Assembly (NCBI GenBank): GCA_021555105.2
Contig: CP134604.1
Span: forward strand, 3,448,501 to 3,512,500
Direction of reading: 5' to 3'
Length of the DNA: 64,000 nt
Source: Thalassospiraceae bacterium LMO-JJ14
GTDB lineage: Bacteria > Pseudomonadota > Alphaproteobacteria > Rhodospirillales > Casp-alpha2
The notes under the pieces are model-generated. The model saw nothing but the letters and a program-made list of their open reading frames with translations, had not been told where the DNA came from and did no database searches. The first letter of the stretch is position 1. The number at the start of each line of letters is the position of its first letter. Both the position numbers and the translations under genes were made by a program. Below, piece after piece: positions 1-9,029 of this stretch.

Positions 1-850
1 GAAACTCGAAAAACAGGGTCGGTCGCACCGGATAGTCGAGGCCGGAGTACTTGTTGCAGGCATCCATCTGCACATCGTCCAGAAGCTCGATGCGCGCCAC
101 CGGGACGCCGGACTGAATGGTCAGGATGACCGTGTTGACGGCGCTTTCCATATCCGGAAACGAACATACCGCCGCCGACATGGCTTCGGGAATGCCGTAA
201 AGCCGCAGCGTCACTTCGGTAATCACGCCAAGCGTGCCTTCGGAGCCGACGAACAACCGTGTCAGATCGTAGCCGGCGGAGGTTTTCTTGGAGCGTCTGG
301 CGGTACGAATAACCCGTCCGTCTGCCATGACGACTTCAAGCGACAAAACGTTCTCGCGCATCGTGCCGTAGCGCACCGCATTGGTCCCCGACGCCCGGGT
401 CGCGGTCATGCCGCCCAGCGACGCATCGGCGCCGGGGTCGATCGGAAAGAAAAGCCCCGTATCGCGCAGGTATTCATTCAGCTGCTTGCGCGTGACGCCG
501 GGCTGTACGCGGCAATCCAGATCCTCGGCATGCACTTCCAGAACCCGGTTCATCTGTGAAACGTCGATGCTGACGCCGCCTTCGAGAGCCGCGACGTGGC
601 CTTCCAACGAAGTGCCGGTGCCGAAAGGAATGATCGGCACGCCGCGTTCGGCACAGGCGCTGACGACCCTTGAGACCTCATCGGTGGAATGCGCGAAGAC
701 CACCGCATCGGGCGGAATACAGGGGTGGAACGACTCGTCGCGGCCATGCTGCTCGCGGATCGCGTCGGCCGTCGTCACCCGCTCGCCGACAATCTGACGC
801 AGCACGCCCAAAAGCGCATCGTCGAACCGGCTTTGCACGGCTGTTTTCAT
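1..850 (-). CDS. FAD-linked oxidase, D-lactate dehydrogenase (cytochrome)-like, C-terminus cut by window edge
   Basis: About 283 N-terminal residues are visible, reading from ATG at 850 down past base 1, so the gene is partial. They form the FAD-binding (PCMH/VAO-type) half of a flavoprotein: [11 protein letters not shown] and [19 protein letters not shown], followed by [19 protein letters not shown], are the pyrophosphate and FAD contacts typical of the D-lactate dehydrogenase (Dld1/LDHD) branch rather than GlcD. The family oxidises 2-hydroxyacids and passes electrons to cytochrome c or quinone. No partner gene is visible upstream; a small membrane-protein gene is divergent. The substrate is unknown. 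The family call is firm and the D-lactate specificity is inferred. Confidence 0.85.
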   Translation of the reverse strand, partial: MKTAVQSRFDDALLGVLRQIVGERVTTADAIREQHGRDESFHPCIPPDAVVFAHSTDEVSRVVSACAERGVPIIPFGTGTSLEGHVAALEGGVSIDVSQMNRVLEVHAEDLDCRVQPGVTRKQLNEYLRDTGLFFPIDPGADASLGGMTATRASGTNAVRYGTMRENVLSLEVVMADGRVIRTARRSKKTSAGYDLTRLFVGSEGTLGVITEVTLRLYGIPEAMSAAVCSFPDMESAVNTVILTIQSGVPVARIELLDDVQMDACNKYSGLDYPVRPTLFFEF

Positions 851-938
851 CGAAAACCTCTCCATTCGCAGTGTTGCGCCCCAATTTAGGGCGCGCGCGG
901 GGATTCCGCAAAGCCCGATCACATGTTAGCGTGCGCAA

Positions 939-1178
939 ATGCTGTATTTGATCCTCGCCGTACTGTGGCCGCTTGCCTTTGTCGGGCTGTATTTCGGCTA
1001 TCCGCTGGTCTTTCCGGACAAGACGCCGCCGGACGAGGCGATTTTGTTCATCGCGGCACTGCTCGGCATGGCGGCATTCACCTTCGCCGGTGCCTTGCGC
1101 ATACTGGGCTTTCTGCGCGACGACAAGATGCGGCGGGAGAAATCCCGCGACGACGCCGCCAACGACGGGCCCGGCTGA
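939..1178 (+). CDS. Small two-helix membrane protein, unknown function
   Basis: A 79-residue protein with two hydrophobic segments, roughly residues 2-23 and 34-58, joined by a short acidic loop (FPDKTPPDEA) and ending in a charged tail rich in D, R and K. That is the layout of a small inner-membrane protein. It lies in the 370-base gap between the divergent FAD oxidase and the convergent TPR gene, with no operon partner. I do not recognise a family. The frame is supported by amphipathic/hydrophobic organisation rather than by homology, so existence is likely but not certain. Confidence 0.55.
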   Translation: MLYLILAVLWPLAFVGLYFGYPLVFPDKTPPDEAILFIAALLGMAAFTFAGALRILGFLRDDKMRREKSRDDAANDGPG

Positions 1179-1221
1179 TCCCCGTACCCGCTAATACCGT
1201 GCAAATACCGTTTTGGCATAC

Positions 1222-1773
1222 TCAGGTTTTCTTGGCGGCGATGATGTCGCGCAGTTCGCGCATCCGTTCATCGAGACCGGGCATGCCGGGATAGATTTCC
1301 TTGACCTGGATCAGTACGTCGAGCGCCTGTGCTTCCAGGCCGATAGTCTGATAGATCAGCGCCAGGCCCGACAGGGCGCCGAAATGACGCGGCTCAAGCG
1401 AGAGGGTTTTGCGGATGTCGAGCACCGAACCTTCATAATCGCCAAGGTAATAGGCGACCGTTGCCCGCTTGTTCCAGCCTTCGGCGAAATCCGGTGCCGT
1501 TTCGATGACGTTACTGAACAGTGCGCGGGCCTGTTTCAGCTTGCCCTCGTTCATCGAAATCACCCCCTGCGCGAAAGGGATGCTTGCCTTGCGGTTATCG
1601 GGAAGGCTCCAGATCCGCCAGATCTGACGCTCCGTATCGGCGACAGCGACGGGATCGGTCACGATTTGCAGTTGCTTGAAAAGTCCGGCCAGCATCGGGC
1701 TCTTCTGATCGGCACCGGCTGTACCGGCGCTGAACAGCAGAAGCATGAGACCCGTGAAAAAGAGAGTGCGCAT
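1222..1773 (-). CDS. Exported TPR-repeat protein
   Basis: 183 residues. An N-terminal signal peptide (about 1-20, LLLFSAGTAGA then A/D) targets it to the periplasm. From about residue 65 there are three tetratricopeptide repeats, visible as A/G-rich helical pairs such as GKLKQARALFSNVIETAP, GWNKRATVAYYLGDYEGSV and FGALSGLALIYQTIG. Such repeats bind partner proteins. It is 44 bases downstream of a sensor kinase gene on the same strand, so the two are probably co-transcribed, but a functional link is only inferred. No catalytic motif is visible. Confidence 0.8.
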   Translation of the reverse strand: MRTLFFTGLMLLLFSAGTAGADQKSPMLAGLFKQLQIVTDPVAVADTERQIWRIWSLPDNRKASIPFAQGVISMNEGKLKQARALFSNVIETAPDFAEGWNKRATVAYYLGDYEGSVLDIRKTLSLEPRHFGALSGLALIYQTIGLEAQALDVLIQVKEIYPGMPGLDERMRELRDIIAAKKT

Positions 1774-1817
1774 TTTCCTGATATGGGAACTCCGGTTTTT
1801 GCGGCAACACCCCCAGC

Positions 1818-3797
1818 TTACACGTTTTGGCGTGGCAGGGTGACCGTAACCCGGGTGCCGACACCGGGTGCGCTTTCAATCGACAACCGCCCGCTGTGCG
1901 CTTCGACAAGCGACTTGACGATCGTCAATCCGAGTCCGGTACCGGTCCCGGCAATATGCGGATTGCTGTGCGTTTGCGAAAACGGCTCCGTAATCGTCGC
2001 CAGATTCTCGGTGGCAATACCGATACCCGTATCGCTCACACTGAATGAAAAATTCTTATCGTCGTACGATGCTTCAACGGTGACACTGCCGCCCGGTTCG
2101 GTGAACTTTACCGCATTCGACAGAAGATTGAGAACAATCTGATAGACAGAACGTTTGTCGGCGTGGACATCGGGCAGATCGGCGGGCAGGTCCTGATTCA
2201 GGGTCAGGTTCTTCTGTTGCGCCTGGGTTTCCACATTGCGAATACCGTCCCTGAGGATGCCCGCAAAGGAGAAATTTTCCATCAACATCTGCCGCTTCGA
2301 CGCCTCGATCGCCGAGAAATCGAGGATGTCGTTGACGAGGTCCAGCATGTGCTTGCCGCTGCGATGGATGTCCGCCGCGTAATCGAGATAATTCTGGGCG
2401 CCAAGCTTGCCGAAGTATTCCTCCTTGAGCATTTCGCTGAAACCGATAATCGCATTCAACGGTGTGCGGAATTCATGGCTCATGGTCGCCAGAAATTCGG
2501 ACTTCGCGCGGTTCGCCTCTTCCGAAGCGACCAGGGCGTCATTCAGGGCTTTCTGGTTGGTCCTGCGCTCGGTGATGTCCTGACCGACGCCACGGTAACC
2601 GATAAAGTCGCCGTTTTCGTCATACGCCGGCCTGCCGCTGATCGATATATAGGTTTTAATACCGTTGGGTTTGATGCGGGAATGCTCGAAGTCACGGAAC
2701 GGCAGGCGGTGCTGCATGTTGTCGAGCATCGCCTGATACTGATAGGGATCGGCTTCCGGCGCCCCCACTTCCTCGCGCGTCTTGCCGATAAAGCGGACCG
2801 GTTCCACGCCTGAAACTTCCTCGAAACGGGACGAGAAATACGAGAAGCGCAGTTTGTTGTCCGTTTCCCAGAACCAGTCGGAGCTGATATCCGCAAAATC
2901 GGCAAGCCGGCGCTGGGTGGCGCGAAGTTCGGCGTTCCGGCGCAACAACTGAAACAGAATCAATGGCAGCAACAACGAGAAAACAAGACCGAACAGCAAG
3001 ATGAGATTGTTGCTGGCGGTTGAATAATCACTTCGGCTCAGGACGGTCGGCGCTGTCGAGATTGTCCAGGTCCGGGTGCCCACTGCGAAGCTCTTGAGAT
3101 GCGGCTCGATTATATGCGTCGCCTTGTGATTCTCATAAACGAGCTTGTCCCCGTCATAAATGTGCAGGTCGAAATCCTGTTTCCCATCGACGGGCAGGGC
3201 GGAACGGATAAAAGCCTCGGCACGAAACACCATGTTGATGAAGCCCGTGATGCTTCCGCCGTCGATAACCGGCACGTAAATCACGAAACCGCGTCCGCCC
3301 TGGGCAAGTTCGAACGGTGCCGTGATCTGCGGCACGCCGGTACGTTCCGCATTTCTGAGTGCGGCGTTCGGCACGGCAAGCTTGCGAATATCCAGGCCCA
3401 GCGCCCCCTCGTTGCCCTGCAGGGGATTAACCCAGCGGATGACGCCATCGGCACTGACCCAGTTGATGGCCTGAAAATCCATGAAGCGCTGCAGCTTGGA
3501 GTTGACGATCGCCGTGAATGCCTCGGGAGTATGCAAGTAGGAATCGAGCCATTCCTGTCGGATCAGTTCGCCAATAACCAACCTGACATCCAGATGCGCC
3601 TCAAGGTGCGCCGAGACGAATTCAAGGGACCGGTTGGCGTCGGAAACCTGCTGCGCGAGATGATATTTCTTTACCTCCAGCCAGACATACCCGGTTGCCG
3701 ACAGCAAAAGCACGAACACCACGACCGGCACCAGCACCATGTGCTGAACCATTCTCGTGAAAAGGCGTCTGTCTTTCAGCCCTTCCGCACTTTTCAT
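1818..3797 (-). CDS. Membrane sensor histidine kinase, periplasmic sensor + PAS
   Basis: 659 residues. One membrane segment at about 19-41, a roughly 220-residue periplasmic sensor region (CHASE/Cache-like length, family not certain), a second membrane segment at about 264-286, a PAS domain with PAC-type end at about 300-412, then a HisKA dimerisation domain with phospho-accepting His441 (TMSHEFRTPLN) and a HATPase domain with N box at Asn561, G1 DTGIGI at 589 and G2 GTGTGLGL at 617. All catalytic motifs are intact. There is no receiver domain and no response regulator next to it, so the partner is unknown. The TPR gene follows in the same direction. Confidence 0.9.
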   Translation of the reverse strand: MKSAEGLKDRRLFTRMVQHMVLVPVVVFVLLLSATGYVWLEVKKYHLAQQVSDANRSLEFVSAHLEAHLDVRLVIGELIRQEWLDSYLHTPEAFTAIVNSKLQRFMDFQAINWVSADGVIRWVNPLQGNEGALGLDIRKLAVPNAALRNAERTGVPQITAPFELAQGGRGFVIYVPVIDGGSITGFINMVFRAEAFIRSALPVDGKQDFDLHIYDGDKLVYENHKATHIIEPHLKSFAVGTRTWTISTAPTVLSRSDYSTASNNLILLFGLVFSLLLPLILFQLLRRNAELRATQRRLADFADISSDWFWETDNKLRFSYFSSRFEEVSGVEPVRFIGKTREEVGAPEADPYQYQAMLDNMQHRLPFRDFEHSRIKPNGIKTYISISGRPAYDENGDFIGYRGVGQDITERRTNQKALNDALVASEEANRAKSEFLATMSHEFRTPLNAIIGFSEMLKEEYFGKLGAQNYLDYAADIHRSGKHMLDLVNDILDFSAIEASKRQMLMENFSFAGILRDGIRNVETQAQQKNLTLNQDLPADLPDVHADKRSVYQIVLNLLSNAVKFTEPGGSVTVEASYDDKNFSFSVSDTGIGIATENLATITEPFSQTHSNPHIAGTGTGLGLTIVKSLVEAHSGRLSIESAPGVGTRVTVTLPRQNV

Positions 3798-3975
3798 ACC
3801 CCAGGCCCTCTAGAGGTTGCTTGCCCGTATACGGTTCGTTTCAGGTCAAATCACTGGTAACGGCCGGATAAAGGCAATCGTGCCACGATTCGGCATAAAT
3901 GACCATGTTGTGGAAATCCGAGCCCCCGGACACCAATGCGCAGGCATACGCGAGGCAGAGGCTGCCGACCCGGCG

Positions 3976-5283
3976 TTAACGGACTGAAAGCATTGCCGGT
4001 TTCGGCCCGCCCGTGGCCCAGTCGAGAAGCTCGACCGTGTGCAACACCGGCGGATCCCCGGCATCCGACATGGCCGAGGAGATCTGCGTCAGGCAGCCGA
4101 TGTTGCCGGTGGCGATACAGGCCGCGTCCAGGTCCCTGAGATGCCCGGCCTTGCGCGCACCGAGTTCCGCTGCCCATGACGGCTGCATGATGTTGTAGGT
4201 CCCGGCCGAGCCGCAACACAGATGCGATTCCGCCGGTTGCACGACGTCGAAACCGGCGGCACGGAGAAGCTCGACCGGTTCCGTCTTCAACTGCTGGCCA
4301 TGCTGCATGGAGCATGCCGAGTGATAGGCAACCTTCGGCCGTGGCTCGCCGGTCAGATCCTTGAGACCCAGTTGCAACAGCACCTCGCTGACGTCGCGGG
4401 TCTTGGCCGAAATCGCGGCCGAACGCGCCGCCCAGCCCGCTTCGTTCCTGAGCATCCAGCCGTAATCCTTGACCGTGGTGCCGCAGCCCGACGCGTTGAT
4501 GACGACGGCGTCGATGGCGCCATGAGCCTTTTCGGCATTTTCCCACGCCGTGATATTGCGTTTCGCCGCATCGTGACCTTGTCGTTCCAGCCCCATGTGA
4601 TGTACCAGCGCGCCGCAGCAGCCCATGTTCTCGGCGATCACCACCTCGCAGCCGAGCCGGGTCAGCAGCCGGACCGTGGATTCGTTGATCGACGGGCGCA
4701 GCACCTGCTGCGCACAGCCCGACAGCAGCGCGACCCGCATCCGCGGCGCGCCTTCGGGGCGGAACACGCCGGGACGGTCGGCATCACTCGGGCTCGTCAC
4801 ACTGGCCGGCGCCAGTTCCAGCATGGCACGCAAGCGGCCCGGCAACAGCTTGCGGAACGGCCGCCCGAGCCGGGCGCCGATCAGCGACAGCCGGAACATG
4901 CCGGGATACGGCAGCACCTTGGCCAGCACCCAGCGCAGCAGTGTATCGTGCAGCGGACGGCGGTAGGTTTCAGCGACGAAGGTGCGGCCGTAATCGACCA
5001 GATGCATGTAATCGACGCTGGCCGGGCACGTCGTCATGCACGACAGGCACGACAGGCAGCGATCCAGATGCTTGGCCAGTTTCGGCGTTGCCGGCCCCCC
5101 GCTCTCGAACGCTTCCTTCATCAGGTAGATGCGCCCGCGCGGACTGTCCAGTTCGTCGCCCTTGAGCACGAACGTCGGGCACGTCGCCGTACAGAATCCA
5201 CAGTGCACGCATTTGCGCAGGATATCGTTGGCGGCCGCGAGGTTCGGATCGGCCAGTTGCGCGATGGAAAAGTTGGTTTGCAT
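3976..5283 (-). CDS. glcF: Glycolate oxidase iron-sulfur subunit GlcF
   Basis: 435 residues. GlcF is the electron-transfer subunit of the membrane-associated glycolate oxidase that turns glycolate into glyoxylate. Two 4Fe-4S ferredoxin-type motifs are seen near the N-terminus (CVHCGFCTATCP about 22-33, CLSCLSCMTTCP about 75-86), followed by two CCG domains (NMGCCGALVHH and SHLCCGSAG) that bind a further cluster or cofactor. The open frame extends upstream into glcE, but the ATG at 5283 gives the normal family N-terminus MQTNFS and lies 8 bases after the glcE stop, so I use it. Last gene of glcDEF. Confidence 0.95.
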   Translation of the reverse strand: MQTNFSIAQLADPNLAAANDILRKCVHCGFCTATCPTFVLKGDELDSPRGRIYLMKEAFESGGPATPKLAKHLDRCLSCLSCMTTCPASVDYMHLVDYGRTFVAETYRRPLHDTLLRWVLAKVLPYPGMFRLSLIGARLGRPFRKLLPGRLRAMLELAPASVTSPSDADRPGVFRPEGAPRMRVALLSGCAQQVLRPSINESTVRLLTRLGCEVVIAENMGCCGALVHHMGLERQGHDAAKRNITAWENAEKAHGAIDAVVINASGCGTTVKDYGWMLRNEAGWAARSAAISAKTRDVSEVLLQLGLKDLTGEPRPKVAYHSACSMQHGQQLKTEPVELLRAAGFDVVQPAESHLCCGSAGTYNIMQPSWAAELGARKAGHLRDLDAACIATGNIGCLTQISSAMSDAGDPPVLHTVELLDWATGGPKPAMLSVR

Positions 5284-5291
5284 GGTGCGGC

Positions 5292-6530
5292 TTAAACCCC
5301 CGGATACATACGACCGGGGTTGAGCACCGCTTCCGGGTCGAAGCCTTCCTTGATTTTCGCCGCCACCGTCATCTCGGCATCCGACAGCGGCTGGAATACT
5401 TGAACCTCGGCGCGGATATCCGCCGGCGCGCGGAGCAGCGTCGCATGCCCACCGACGGTGGATACATGGGACCGCACGATATCGGCACCGGCATCGGCGA
5501 CCGCAGCCAGCGCCAGCCACACCTGCCCGCCGCCCCAGTCGTAGAACACTTCGCCCTTGAGATCTTCGAGGATCGACAGCGCGACCTTGGCGCCCGATGC
5601 CGGCGGCACCGACAGCCGCCACACATAAGGAAGCTCGGCCCGGCCTACGAACGGCTTGACGTCACGGACCTCGCGCCAAAAGGTTTTCGAGTTGCTGGTA
5701 TGCAGTTCTTCGATCGCGCTGAATTCAGCGATCTCGGACTTCAGCGCCGCTGTCCGGTGTTCGACCGACGGTGCCGGTCCTTCAATTCTCAGCGCCGTCA
5801 CCCCGCCGCCGCTGCCCGACACATAATCGACCGCCGATGTGCCCGCCGCAATCGCCGGCAGGTGCGCCGCTGCGGACACGTCGTGCGCGCTGCCCAGCGC
5901 TTTCGACATGACCTTCATGGCGCCGTGATCGTAGACCCCGTCGGCACGCCAGCGGACCAGCAGCGTGCGGACCTTTTCCGGTTGCGGCAGGGTTTTCAGC
6001 GTCACTTCAGACATCACCGCCAGCGTGCCGAACGAGCCGGCCAGCAGTTTCGACAGATCGAAGCCTGTGACGTTCTTGACCACCGTGCCGCCGGACTTGA
6101 AAACCTCGCCCCGCCCCGATACCGCATGAAAGCCGAGCACATGATCGCGCGCCGCGCCTTCCTTGATGCGCCTGGGGCCTGCCAGGTTGGTGGCGACGAT
6201 CCCGCCGATCGTCGCCTTGTCCGCGTCCGCGCCCAGCAACGGCCCGAAATCGGGCGGCTCGAACGACAGATGCTGGTTGGCCTCATCGAGCGCCTTGTTG
6301 ACCGCCGCCATCGGCGCGCCGGCCGCAAGCGTGATGAACAGCTCTTCAGGTTCGTACACCTTGATCGCCGACATCGCCGACATATCCAGCGTCGCCGCCG
6401 TCTGCATCGGCCGTCCGAAGGCGCGCTTGGTGGCACCGGCAACGATCTCCAGCGGTTTCTTCTCGCCAACCGCCCACTTGACGGCCTCAAGAAGCTGATC
6501 TTCGGTTTCGGGCTTCAGGGTATCGGTCAT
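5292..6530 (-). CDS. glcE: Glycolate oxidase FAD-binding subunit GlcE
   Basis: 412 residues, the usual size for GlcE. An FAD-binding PCMH domain occupies the first half (VAGATKRAFGRPM, GGIVATNLAGPRRIKEGAARDHVLGF, KNVTGFDLSKLLAGSFGTLAVMSEVT). The C-terminal part is a shortened oxidase domain ending in the characteristic DPEAVLNPGRMYPG. It works with GlcD and GlcF in glycolate oxidation. It starts 9 bases after the glcD stop and is followed by glcF after 8 bases, so the three form a single transcription unit. Confidence 0.95.
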   Translation of the reverse strand: MTDTLKPETEDQLLEAVKWAVGEKKPLEIVAGATKRAFGRPMQTAATLDMSAMSAIKVYEPEELFITLAAGAPMAAVNKALDEANQHLSFEPPDFGPLLGADADKATIGGIVATNLAGPRRIKEGAARDHVLGFHAVSGRGEVFKSGGTVVKNVTGFDLSKLLAGSFGTLAVMSEVTLKTLPQPEKVRTLLVRWRADGVYDHGAMKVMSKALGSAHDVSAAAHLPAIAAGTSAVDYVSGSGGGVTALRIEGPAPSVEHRTAALKSEIAEFSAIEELHTSNSKTFWREVRDVKPFVGRAELPYVWRLSVPPASGAKVALSILEDLKGEVFYDWGGGQVWLALAAVADAGADIVRSHVSTVGGHATLLRAPADIRAEVQVFQPLSDAEMTVAAKIKEGFDPEAVLNPGRMYPGV

Positions 6531-6539
6531 GGGCAGGTT

Positions 6540-8045
6540 CTAGAATCTCGGAATGTCGGGGAACGGCAGCTTGCCGTGGTGCACGTGCATCTTGCCCAGC
6601 TCGGCGCAGCGGTGCAGCTCGGGATAGACCTTGCCGGGATTGAGCAGATGGCCGGGGTCGAAAGCGCATTTGAGCCGCTGCTGCTGCTTCATGTCGTCTT
6701 CGGTAAACATCGCGCCCATCAGGTCGCGTTTTTCGACGCCGATGCCGTGCTCGCCGCTGAGCACGCCGCCGACCTCGACACACAAGGTCAGAATTTCGCT
6801 GCACACGGCTTCCGCAGCTTCAAGCTCGCCGGGCACGTTGGCGTCGAACATCACCAGCGGGTGCAGGTTGCCGTCCCCGGCATGGAACACGTTTGCGACA
6901 CCCAGCCCGTGCTTGTCGGAAATGCCCTGCATACGGTGCAGTACCTCGGCCAGCTTCGTCCTGGGGATCGTGCCGTCGACGCAGATGTAGTCGGGCGAGA
7001 TACGGCCGATGGCGGGGAAAGCGTTCTTCCGTCCGGACCAGAAACGCAGGCGTTCCTCCTCGCTTTCGCTGATCCGGATGGTGCTGGCGTTGGCTGCCTC
7101 GGCGATGGTCCGGACCCGTTCGACCAGGTAGGCCACCTCGGCCTCGGGACCGTCCAGCTCAACGATCATCAGCCCCTCGACATCCAGCGGATAGCCGGCG
7201 TGCACGAAATCCTCGGTGGCGTGAACGATCTGTTTGTCCATCAGTTCCATGCCGCCCGGAATGATCCCCGCCGCGATGACGTCGGCAACGCACTGCCCGG
7301 CATCGACCATGGTCGGGAAACCGATCAGCAGGGCGCGCGCCACTTCGGGTTTACGGAGAATCCGTACCGTCACTTCCGTAATCACGCCGAGCAGACCCTC
7401 GGAGCCCGTAATCACCCCCAAAAGGTCATAGCCGCCGGCATCCAGATGCTTGCCGCCGAGACGGATGATATCGCCGTTCATCAGCACCAGTTCGACGCCG
7501 AGCACGTTGTTGGTGGTCAGTCCGTACTTCAGGCAATGCACGCCGCCGGAATTTTCCGCCACATTGCCGCCGATGGAACACGCAATCTGCGACGACGGGT
7601 CGGGCGCGTAATAAAAGCCCGCATGCTCGACCGCCTGTGTGATACCCAGATTTGTCACGCCGGGCTGGGTCACGACGCAGCGGTTCTCATAATCGATTTC
7701 GAGGATTTTCTTGAATTTGCTGAGGCCCAGCGTGATCGCATCGGCGAGCGGCATGGCGCCGCCGGAAAGGCCGGTTCCCGCGCCGCGCGGCACGATCTTG
7801 ACGTTGTTGGCGTGGCAGTATTTGAGGATCTCGGAAACCTGCTCTGTGGTTTCCGGCAAGACCACGATCAACGGCAACTGCTTGTAGGCCATCAGCCCGT
7901 CGCAATCAAAGGCGCGCAGTTCCTCGTCGGTATCGATGACACCTTCGCCCGGCACGATCCCGCGCAATGCCTGGGCCAGTTCGGCGCGGCGCGCGATGAC
8001 GCTTTCGTCAGGTTTGGGCATCTGCATGGCAACGGCTTCCCGCAA
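6540..8045 (-). CDS. glcD: Glycolate oxidase catalytic subunit GlcD
   Basis: 501 residues, the flavoprotein subunit that oxidises glycolate (also D-lactate in vitro in known members). Visible are the FAD motif PRGAGTGLSGGAMPLADAI, the IACSIGGNVAENSGGVHCLKYG segment, [19 protein letters not shown], and the C-terminal FAD-oxidase domain with HAGDGNLHPLVMFD and SGEHGIGVEKRDLMG, ending in DPGHLLNPGKVYP. First gene of glcDEF. An alternative start at MQMPKPDES six codons in is possible. A second, more distant flavo-oxidase lies at the window start. Confidence 0.95.
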   Translation of the reverse strand: MREAVAMQMPKPDESVIARRAELAQALRGIVPGEGVIDTDEELRAFDCDGLMAYKQLPLIVVLPETTEQVSEILKYCHANNVKIVPRGAGTGLSGGAMPLADAITLGLSKFKKILEIDYENRCVVTQPGVTNLGITQAVEHAGFYYAPDPSSQIACSIGGNVAENSGGVHCLKYGLTTNNVLGVELVLMNGDIIRLGGKHLDAGGYDLLGVITGSEGLLGVITEVTVRILRKPEVARALLIGFPTMVDAGQCVADVIAAGIIPGGMELMDKQIVHATEDFVHAGYPLDVEGLMIVELDGPEAEVAYLVERVRTIAEAANASTIRISESEEERLRFWSGRKNAFPAIGRISPDYICVDGTIPRTKLAEVLHRMQGISDKHGLGVANVFHAGDGNLHPLVMFDANVPGELEAAEAVCSEILTLCVEVGGVLSGEHGIGVEKRDLMGAMFTEDDMKQQQRLKCAFDPGHLLNPGKVYPELHRCAELGKMHVHHGKLPFPDIPRF

Positions 8046-8313
8046 ATTTTCTTATACGTGATTATTGGTGCCGCAGTGTGCCACGTAAAAAGCGTGCCGT
8101 CACCCGTGCAAAGGCATTATCGGAAGTGTGCCCCGCCATGATACAGCGGTAAATCCGGGCACCGCGAATCAGCGAATAATTGTCACCGGTAACATTCGAC
8201 CGATGCGTTCATGGTGCACGATTTCAAACTGCAAGTTTGACGCTACATTTGACTTAATGATTGATTTTAATGCAGTCTTTCTACTTTTAATGGTCATACA
8301 GAAAGGAAGATCG

Positions 8314-8550
8314 ATGGCCTTATACAAACACAGTGAGTATTTGGAGAAAGTAGACGACGAAGGATTTGATGAGGAATATTCACCCGGAACGGATGCACCG
8401 TATTCCGGCATTTACCGATGCATGGGGTGCAATAAGGAGGTTGCCTCTAATGAAGGCGAACCATTGCCGCCGCAAAACAGCGACCAGCATTCCCCATCCC
8501 AAGGAAAGGTAAGGTGGCGGTTGGTTGTTTATGCTGATCACGAAGGTTAA
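8314..8550 (+). CDS. Small zinc-ribbon-like protein ('protein L' family)
   Basis: 78 residues. The frame is open further upstream, but ATG 8314 has a Shine-Dalgarno run (gaaaggaag, 8301-8309) and gives the N-terminus MALYKHSEYLEKVD seen in this family of short bacterial proteins. A GIYRCMGCNKEVAS knuckle supplies two cysteines and is followed by the family signature LPPQNSDQHSPSQGKVRWRLVVYADH. Function is unknown; metal binding is inferred from the Cys pair. Base composition is clearly more A+T-rich than its neighbours, and the 5' flank is as well, which suggests transfer or unusual constraint. Confidence 0.75.
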   Translation: MALYKHSEYLEKVDDEGFDEEYSPGTDAPYSGIYRCMGCNKEVASNEGEPLPPQNSDQHSPSQGKVRWRLVVYADHEG

Positions 8551-8621
8551 TTGGGAAACAGCGTTTCCAGATACCGGAGCACTTAAGATTCGCCGGATTA
8601 ATTTCGATCCCATGGCGCAGA

Positions 8622-8657
8622 CAAACGAAAACCGCGCCCATGTCCGCATGGGCGCGG
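8622..8657 (-). terminator. Intrinsic terminator after rpmJ
   Basis: On the minus strand an 11-bp perfect stem (arms 8632-8642 and 8647-8657, loop of 4) is followed by TTTTCGTTT. It sits 38 bases beyond the rpmJ stop codon and has no competing gene on that strand. Confidence 0.85.
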
Positions 8658-8694
8658 CCAGAGGATCGCTCAGACGCGGGTCAGACCCGGCTAA

Positions 8695-8820
8695 TCACCC
8701 TTGGCGGGCTTTGAAACGCGGGTTGCGCTTGTTGATGACGTAGACCCGGCCACGGCGGCGCACAATACGGCAGCCTTTTTCACGCAGCTTGGCCGACTTC
8801 AGCGAGTTTCTGATTTTCAT
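8695..8820 (-). CDS. rpmJ: 50S ribosomal protein L36
   Basis: 41 residues starting at the ATG ending at 8820. It has the conserved L36 sequence [20 protein letters not shown], then [21 protein letters not shown]. This is the zinc-free type: only one Cys remains of the four zinc ligands of the other L36 form. It is a structural protein of the large ribosomal subunit. The open frame runs further 5', but the family length fixes the start. It is a single-gene unit with its own strong promoter and terminator. Confidence 0.97.
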   Translation of the reverse strand: MKIRNSLKSAKLREKGCRIVRRRGRVYVINKRNPRFKARQG

Positions 8821-8899
8821 AACTCGATCCCCGGCAAACAAAAAATGGCGATACAAACAAATACGCCCCCCAGACCACCCGGGAGACGAAAGCGCGCGG

Positions 8900-8928
8900 A
8901 ACATACGGTCCGCATCGGGCACTGTCAA
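8900..8928 (-). promoter_or_regulatory. Near-consensus sigma-70 promoter of rpmJ
   Basis: On the minus strand TTGACA (8928-8923), a 17-base spacer, and TATGTT (8905-8900). The spacing is ideal and the -35 is perfect. The predicted transcript would start near 8893, leaving a leader of about 70 bases before rpmJ. Confidence 0.75.
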
Positions 8929-8975
8929 CGGGGAAAGCGTGCTTTTAGCACCCGAAAACCCTTAAATTCGGCGTC

Positions 8976-9003
8976 TTGCATCGGCCAAACCGTCAGCTAT
9001 GCT
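8976..9003 (+). promoter_or_regulatory. Possible sigma-70 promoter of the DMT exporter
   Basis: TTGCAT (8976-8981), 16-base spacer, TATGCT (8998-9003), 26 bases before the ATG at 9030, with GGAGG just upstream of the start. The two promoter boxes are moderate matches only. Confidence 0.4.
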
Positions 9004-9029
9004 GACCTTCGATCCCCGGAGGACCCTGT

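Noticed and set aside
5400-8141. A 913-codon open frame on the plus strand
   Set aside because: It lies antisense to glcD-glcE; its translation is rich in R, H and Q with no domain, as expected from GC-rich shadow frames.
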